64,000 bases of DNA from Orychophragmus violaceus (taxonomy: Eukaryota > Streptophyta > Magnoliopsida > Brassicales > Brassicaceae): the NCBI GenBank assembly GCA_030180135.1, contig CM058232.1:72718016-72782015 (forward strand), written 5' to 3'. Of the stretch, positions 57,085 through 64,000 are shown piece after piece. How positions within the stretch are numbered: position 1 is the first letter of the stretch; each line of letters opens with the position of its first letter. Below the pieces are notes generated by a model that was given only the letters and a program-made list of their open reading frames with translations, searched no databases and had not been told where the DNA came from. The translations under genes were made by a program, and so were the position numbers.

Positions 57085-58657
57085 ACATGCTTCCGTATCG
57101 AGCACAAAATGCGCCGCAAATCACAGGCGTATCTAGTCGCAGAGCCTCGAATCGAGCTACCACCGCCCGATCGGCCGCAGAAAGATGCGGTAATACAAGT
57201 CAACATCGACATAAGGGATCCCGAGCGTTGCGTCGGGATAGGAGCCGACCTCCGCGAAGACCTGCGAGATAAGCTCGTAGAATTTCTCAAGAAAAATGCC
57301 ACAACCTTCGCATGGACCACCAGTGATATGACCGGAGTTGACCCGACCATCGCGTGCCACGAACTGCACGTCAAACAGAAAAGAAGGAAGCTTGGTCCCG
57401 AGCGCGCCAAAGTTGTCAACGATGAGGTAGAATGGCTTTCAAAGGCAGGTTCGATCACCGAGGTGAAGTATCCTGACTGGCTGGCAAATCCCGTGGTGGT
57501 AAAAAAGAAGAACGGTAAGTGGAGAGTGTGTGTAGATTTCACCGATCTCAACAAAGCGTGTCCCAAGGATAGTTTCCCACTGCCACACATCGACCGGCTC
57601 GTAGAAGCAACCACCGGTCACGAGCTGCTATCGTTCATGGACGCCTTTGCAGGGTATAACCAGATCATGATGCACCCTGATGATCGGGAAAAGACTTCCT
57701 TCATCACCGACCGCAGCACATATTGCTACAAGGTTATGCCGTTCGGCCTTAAGAATGCAGGAGCGACATACCAACGCCTCGTGAATCGCATGTTTGCTGA
57801 CCAGCTCGGCAACACAATGGAAGTTTATATTGACGATATGCTCGTCAAGTCCACCTTGGCGGACGATCATATCGATCATCTCACAACATGTTTTGCGAGT
57901 TTAAATAAGTATGGAATGAAACTGAATCCGGTGAAGTGCACATTCGCGGTCACGTCGGGCGAATTCCTCGGCTACATCGTCACGAGAAGAGGAATTGAAG
58001 CAAACCCGAAGAAAATAACGGCGATCACCGAGCTTCCATCCCCGAAAAGCACCAGAGAATTTCAACGTTTAACGGGGCGCGTCGCGGCTTTGAATAGATT
58101 CATCTCACGATCAACTGACACATGTCTCCCTTTCTACAATCTCCTCCGAGGGAATAAGAAATTCGAATGGGACGCTAAATGTGAGGACGCGTTTCAACAG
58201 CTAAAAACCTACCTCTCCACCCCACCAATTCTGGCCAAACCCGAGGAGGGAGAGACGCTGTACTTATACATCTCTGTATCAACTTCGGCAGTCAGCAGTG
58301 TGCTCGTCCGCGACGACCGTGGCGACCAAAGACCCATCTTCTACACAAGCAAAATCTTCGACGACGCGGAAACGCGCTACAACACACTTGAGAAGCTCGC
58401 GTTAGCCGTCGTCGTCTTGGCTCGAAAGCTCCGCCTCTATTTTCAGTCACACTCGGTGGTTGTGCTCACAAATCAACCAATCAGGACGATATTGCATAGC
58501 CAGAGCCAATCAGGAAGAATCGCCAAATGGGCAGTCGAGCTAAGCGAATACGATATCGAGTACAAACCCAGAACCAGTGCCAAGTCCCAGGTCCTAGCAG
58601 ATTTCCTAATTGAACTACCACCCGAGCTCACCGTAGCCGATGGACAAGGCCCGAAGG
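57085..58657 (+). pseudogene. pol: element G reverse transcriptase and RNase H
   Basis: In frame with gag-pro. From 57109 the frame is open. RT motifs in order: VVVKKKNGKWRVCVDFTDLN, CPKDSFPLPHID, MPFGLKNAGATYQR, and the catalytic YIDD (57826-57837). The connection domain follows, then RNase H 1 (LYISVSTSAVSSVLVRDDRG, ETRYNTLEKLALAVV). All metal-binding Asp of the RT palm are present, so the domain looks catalytically complete at sequence level. It acts inside the cytoplasmic particle to copy RNA into DNA. Confidence 0.9.
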
Positions 58658-59792
58658 AGAAATGGGTTCTATTCGTGGACGGCTCTTCATCAAGAAATGG
58701 TTCGGGAGTAGACATCCCCGACCGGCGAGTTAATCGAATAGTCCTTCCGTATAGGATTTCCAGCCTCAAACAACGAAGCCGAATACGAAGCACTGCTCGC
58801 AGGACTGCGACTAGCCGAAGCGGTAGGGGCGAAGCAGGTAGACGCGTTCGCCGACTCACAGCTCGTGGTGAACCAATTCAACGGAGAATACTAAGCAAAA
58901 AACGAACGCATGGACGCGTACCTAAAAATCGTCCAAGAAATTGTCGCACGGATCGGGTCGGTTACGCTAACAAATATTCCCAGAAGCGACAACTCCTCCG
59001 CAGACATATTGGCCGCCCTAGCCTCGACTTCAGATCCCGACCTCCGCCGAGTCATCCCAGTCGAGTGCATAGCCCGACCGAGCATCGCACTAGACGAAGA
59101 TGTACTACTTATTACCGAGGAAGAAGAGGGACTGGACGATGCTCATAAAAGAAACGAGGAGGTCATTAAGGACACCGATCCCAAGCATACCGACATCATC
59201 GACTGGAGAGACGAGATCAAAGATTATATACTGACCGGGAAGGTCCCTGAGGATCGTTGGGCAGCTCGCCGGTTGAAAGCCCGCTGCGCGCAATACGTAA
59301 TGATGAAGGACGAGCTATTTCGGTGGAGTGCGTCCAAGGCTCTCTTGCGATGCATAAACGGACAGGAGATCCAATGGGTCACCGAGCAGACTCATGAAGG
59401 AGCAGGCGGAAATCACACAAGCGGCCGAGGATTAGCCGCAAAGATAAAGCGACATGGTCATTTCTGGCCGACCATGATCACCGACTGCGAAAGCTATGTG
59501 GCCCGATGCGAAAAATGTCAAAGACATGCACCAAGCATACACCAGCCAGCCGAGCTCCTCACCACTGCAGCCACGCCCTACCCATTCATGCGGTGGGCGA
59601 TGGATATCGTCGGACCTCTCCCGGCCTCACATCCAAAGAAGTTCATCCTGATAATGACCGATTACTTTTCCAAGGGGTCGAAGCTGATCCTACTCGGAGA
59701 TTAAAAACCTCGACTTTCAAAAGTTCGTTTGGAAATACATAATCTGTCGCCACGGTGTCCCTTACGAGATCGTAACCGACAACGGATCCCAC
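58658..59792 (+). pseudogene. pol: element G second RNase H and integrase N-terminus, frameshifted
   Basis: KWVLFVDGSSSRNGSGV (58659 on) opens the additional RNase H typical of Tat elements. A frameshift near 58705-58715 moves the reading to the next frame (NNEAEYEALLAGLRLAEAVG, DSQLVVNQ), with a TAA near 58895. That frame then continues from 58910 through a linker to the integrase HHCC region (FWPTMITDCESYVARCEKCQ) and core start (MRWAMDIVGPLP, first Asp). A further frame change near 59700 precedes VTDNGSH, the second catalytic Asp, where D2 interrupts. Confidence 0.82.
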
Positions 59793-60482
59793 TGTTGGAA
59801 TCCCTAGGATCCTGGGTCTAGGTGATTGAATCCAAGAACTGACCTCGTGATTACCTGGAGATTGGCAGCGGAAATTGGAGCAGGTAAACGAGATCTAGAG
59901 CGCCTCAATCGCTGCGCCTCTATCGTAGTCCACACGCACACAAGCTGGAATCCGCCGGGATGCTAGTACCGGTGATCGGATCTCCTGGGATTCTCTACGT
60001 GTTTCTCGAGGAAGAGGGTCTGTTTTTCTGTCAAGAAAAATGTCTGCGACGGCTCTCTATTTAGGTCGTGTAATCTGGCCCCTATAAATAGGTCCACGGT
60101 TTACAAACCGTAACATCAGTTACGGTATCGACCTTGTGTCGATCGTTGCACCCAATAGCAACGATCGACACACCTCTTGTATCGATCGGCGCACCAATGG
60201 CATCGATCGACACACCTCTTAAAAACACGAATTCAATGTGTATCCAATACACATTGATCGGACCATATGCCAATGATCAATTCCCTACAGAAGCGTATCC
60301 AACTTGCTTAGGTGTGTGACCCTTTAGGTTCACACGATACTAGAAATGAGTTACAACTCATTTGTCATAAGCGGTTTCTAGCAAAACATTATGACTACCC
60401 AGTATCACATGAATTGTCTGATCTCGACAATACAACTATCTTTAGAGTAAGTACAATGTGATTTCAGGACATAATCCCAACA
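59793..60482 (-). repeat. element D2 3' LTR
   Basis: 690 bp, similar to the D LTRs but lacking their long T-run and with an additional CGATCG-type unit. Four palindromes lie at about 60135-60215, twice the number in D. Confidence 0.9.
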
Positions 60483-63400
60483 ATCTCCCACTTGTACTGG
60501 AATCATCTATTCCCATAATCCCTTTGTCGTTATATCTCGATATGGCATAAGGCAAGAAACTGTGTCATCCTTATTATAGCCAACATCATGTTCATCGAAC
60601 TTCTGATCTATACTGATAAAACAAACGACTGACAATCACCTCGTTTGAGCACGGCCATGCATTTTCTCAGTATCAAATCTTCGATGGGCCCTGAGATATT
60701 TATCCCCTGTTATATAGGAGGGACAAATCCCTTCTTGTTCCATCCCTGTTTCTACATATACTTCATGATACACCTAAGCAATGTCTTTATAGCCGCCATT
60801 TACGGATCGACATTTGACAAGGTCAAAGTGCACCAATTCATATACTAGAAAGCATGATGAACTCAGGTCTAAGGACTATACTCTATAGTCGTAATGAGAA
60901 ACTCTCATGACACAGATATAACTATCCTGTAGAGTTCTCATTACTGGGTCATGTCCGATCATATGTTCACCAACATATATCTATGTGACTGACTGTGATA
61001 CTCATATCATTGACTCCATGAAACTTAGTCAACAGTCACCTCACAAGCTAGTCTCTCGCGATTATCAGTGTCCCACTTTGACAATCTCGACTAGGGACAA
61101 TCTTAATTTATGTCATCTTTTTACTTATAGGGTTTCATGATCAAGTCCTCAACTTGATGTCCTATAACATGAACATAAAATACTCGGGACCATTATTTAA
61201 TCATCCAATGATCAAATAATGCTGATGTCAGTTTTTCATAATCATGACTACATCATGTCTATCTGAACATCATAACTAACATAACTCCCACTAGAATCTA
61301 GACCACGTCTTCAGATGTCTAGTACCTACAACTACAGCATGAAACTCATGCTTAGGTTGTGAGAGATGCTGCGGTGTTCTTGCTTGGAGCCATTCCAACA
61401 AACCACACTGCTGTTCTTTAATAAGCACTATTCTGCGGTCCACTGCTTGGAGACCTTTCCAACAGATAGCCCCGCTACACAGACAAAGAGACATAAACAG
61501 GTGGGAACTGTGAATCATCTTTGTCTGTCTAACTACTCTTAACAGATTCGTCATTTCCTCAGTTGTAAAAGAACCTATCCTTAGTGTTTCTCAAACACTT
61601 GGGGATATTCCTTACAACTGTCCAGTGACTCTTACCGGAACATATTGGTATCTTCTCGTCATGCTATATGCGTAAACTGCATCTATACGAGCGCTAAATA
61701 TGGCATTTATTTGGGTTCTATTGCTGAAGCATAAGGAACCACACTCATAGATACTAGCTCAGCCAGTGTCCAAGACACTTCATCTTGCTAAGATTATTGC
61801 CGTAAGACCTTTGGTATGAAGCTGTTCTTGGAGTCATGCATATTTGAACTGTCCAGTACCTTATAATCATAAGGATTCTGACACGATCCAATTAGCTCTT
61901 CTGATCCATCTCAATGGATCCATATTCCAAGAACTTTCGCGGCTTCTCCCACGTCTATTATTGAATTTGACTTCCGACCCAAACCTTGACTAGACTTCAG
62001 CGTCGGAACGTCGTTTATGAGATTAAGTGTGTTATAAACATACAGTTTTGAGAATTGCAACTACGCTCCCACTTGTTTACTTGTAAACGCACGGTTTCTA
62101 TTCGTTCCTGATCGAGTCAAAGCCTTTGACCGTTTTAACAGAACATAGATTCCAACTCCAAGATGTTTGCTTCAATCTATAAATAGATCAGTGAAGCTAA
62201 CATGCATGCCAAGAAAAATTTCGGAGTTGGGGCTCACCATCGCTTCTTTGAATTTCGCATGCTCGTCACTTTTCAATGATCATCAGATCACGGCAATCGG
62301 TCATGAGGAATCACCCTCGGTTTAGTGACGGATCCATCATGATCAGCGAAATTCTGGCTCCGCAGGTTCAGATCCTACAATACTCTGTAGATCCAACCGC
62401 TGCTCTTCCTTAACAGGTTTAACAGCCTCCTGTGTTTCTCGAATTTATTCGAGCTGTACTTTTACTCCCACTGTTTTCTTGGAAAAACATGGTTCCGAAC
62501 AACAAAACTTTGTTCTCGGATTGGTTGCAAAAGTACTAAGCCTCGGTTTCCTTAGGACAACCGGTGAAGCAGCCCTTATCAGATTTGGATTCAAGTTTGT
62601 TTGTTGACAACTGCCTTACACAAAGCTTGCAATCCCAATTAATCAGTAAAACATACTTGGAAATCACCCAGTCCACATCCAATGTGGTGTCTTTCAACTG
62701 ATTCTGATAGAAACATAATTTGCGTAAACTTATTCATTTTAGAGCGTATTTTAAAAGGATAATGGAAAATTCATGTGACTCATCATTAATCGGAGCATAT
62801 CCAATAAGATCCAATTCGTTCTCTCAGAAACACATTTAGGTTTTCCAGGAGAAAAGAGTTGTGGTATGACTTCACACTCACTCAGATGATCACCCAATTC
62901 TTGAATTAAGTATTTTCCTCCGCGATCTAATCGAGGATCTCAACACTTCTGTCAAATCGGTTCTATACTTCATTTTGGAACTCCTCAAAAGATTCCTACT
63001 CGTGTCTCATCATAAGAACACAGTCATACTTACTGACGCCATCAATAAGTTAATGAAGTACTGAAGATTTCCTTTGGCATTAATGCTCATCGGGCTACAT
63101 ACATCAGTACGTGTAAGGCCCAATAAGCCTCTGGCCCTTTTCTTTAGCTCTGCTAAAGAAGCCTCAGTCATTTGGCCCAGCAAGCAGAATTCATGTCTCA
63201 AATGATTTACAATTAAATGAGCCTGAAGCCCATAACCATGGAACTTCTGAATCCGCTTCACTCTATGTGGTCAAAACGACTGTGCTAAGGAAAAAATCGA
63301 GTTCAAGTCATCAGACTTAAACCGTTTGGTATTTATGTTATATTCAAGAGTATATTGGTTTAAGACATAAAACCCATTTATCAAAAAGGGGTGCTACCAT

Positions 63401-63687
63401 ATAATATTTCATTAAGATCAAAAGAGCAAAACTTGTCTTTTATCAGAATGAAAAACATTCAAATTCTTACAAGAAATTGAAAGACATCTCTGCATAAAGC
63501 AGGTACATAGTAGCAATTACTTAATTTAAAACCAAGCTTGAAAGGCTCCTACAAGTGGAGAGTCTCTACGGCTTATGTAGCAACCATTGCTTCATACCAG
63601 ATACGCAGTTCTTCTTGTCCTTTCCTCAACGTTCTACTGTTGCTTAGGCCCTGCATATTTCCAAAATATCAGTACCACAACCAGTAT
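60483..63687 (-). pseudogene. pol: element D2 pol remnants
   Basis: The same islands as in D: integrase start (GLLGLTRTDVCSPMS, about 63110-63150), the RT region around 62050 (KPCVYK and following residues, with stops), and RNase H (CSGAICWKG, about 61450-61480). Integrase-to-RT spacing is again about 1.07 kb. Confidence 0.75.
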
Positions 63688-64000
63688 TCAATACATATGT
63701 AGAACTTGAAGTAATAACACAATACCTGAAGAAGAAGTACCATACATCTCCTTCATCTCTTGTGAATCTTCCAAGAATTTAATGCAATCTCTCTTCCAAT
63801 GCCCTGACTCATCACAGTAGAAGCACTTTCTAACACCAGATGGGCCGGACTTGGGCTTATAAGATGACACAGGCTTATCCTGATTCCAAATTTGGACGGC
63901 CCTGCCTCTACCCCTGTCAACACAAGATTTCTCAAATCTTTTACCCTTTATGATGTCTTGCTCTGCTGTTTTGATCATGCCATGCAGCTCAGTCAACGTC
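63688..64000 (-). CDS. gag: element D2 gag, C-terminal part
   Basis: Open from the window edge to 63688. TELHGMIKTAEQDIIKGKRF leads to the CCHC knuckle CFYCDESGHWKRDC, identical to D. Upstream part is outside the window. Confidence 0.85.
   Translation of the reverse strand, partial: TLTELHGMIKTAEQDIIKGKRFEKSCVDRGRGRAVQIWNQDKPVSSYKPKSGPSGVRKCFYCDESGHWKRDCIKFLEDSQEMKEMYGTSSSGIVLLLQVLHMY

Larger units (their letters stand above)
54029..59792 (+). mobile_element. element G: Tat-lineage Ty3/Gypsy element, left part
   Basis: LTR 54029-54661 (TGTTATATATGGG ... GGTAATCACA), primer site 54664-54680, then gag, protease, RT, RNase H, a second RNase H and integrase in Tat order. The interrupted integrase ends at ITDNG-like TDNGSH, where Copia D2 has inserted (59793). 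The other LTR lies beyond the window. Coding sequence is GC-richer than its neighbours and only lightly damaged. Confidence 0.9.
59793..64000 (-). mobile_element. element D2: second copy of the Copia D family, cut by the window end
   Basis: LTR 59793-60482, then internal sequence colinear with D read from its 3' side, reaching gag at the window edge. It is inserted in the integrase of G after CCCAC; the far side is outside the window. Same orientation and same pol decay as D. Confidence 0.9.

Overview
The window is nuclear DNA of a flowering plant, most likely a Brassicaceae species. It carries Athila-type Ty3/Gypsy elements with an ATHILA ORF-1-like gene, tRNA-Asp and tRNA-Met primer binding sites, a tRNA-derived SINE, and plant-type introns. 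About 50 of 64 kb is LTR retrotransposon, nested up to three deep, which suggests pericentromeric or other heterochromatic sequence. No bacterial-style genes, rRNA genes, CRISPR arrays or intact host genes were found.

Layout. 1-5244: AT-rich intergenic DNA with one possible small two-exon gene (438-953, minus) and a SINE (1334-1577). 5245-47917: one old Ty3/Gypsy element, A, whose remaining body is about 6.7 kb, opened by seven insertions. They are a minus-oriented solo LTR H (6651-8206); a Copia solo LTR (10751-11435); an Athila-like element B (11461-25320), which itself contains Athila-like element E (13511-20127, minus); a gag-only element C (25385-38062), which contains Copia element D (28233-35236, minus); a small hAT element (39036-39524); and Athila-like element F (40201-46850). 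Exact or near-exact 5-bp or 8-bp target duplications let most insertions be peeled out, and the host reading frame is restored at several joints. 47918-54028: lower-copy DNA with microsatellites, tandem duplications, a decayed OB-fold/acidic-protein gene, orphan exons and a hAT terminus. 54029-59792: the left 5.8 kb of a Tat-lineage Gypsy element G, cut in its integrase by a second copy of the D family (D2, 59793 to the window end).

How the parts relate. Elements B, C, E and F lack reverse transcriptase and integrase. D and D2 share a decayed, shortened pol, yet D has nearly identical LTRs. Most of the elements here therefore look like passengers that moved with enzymes supplied in trans, keeping only gag, gag-protease or ORF-1.

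The strongest unexplained signal is a short palindrome built on CGATCG, often in pairs, scattered through LTRs, leaders, 3' noncoding regions and even coding sequence of both Copia and Gypsy elements. Other LTRs here (H, C) carry different palindrome arrays. Further leads are reiterated polypurine tracts in the Athila-like 3' regions, and a covarying hairpin duplicated in the Copia D leader. All alignments were made by eye; none was computed.
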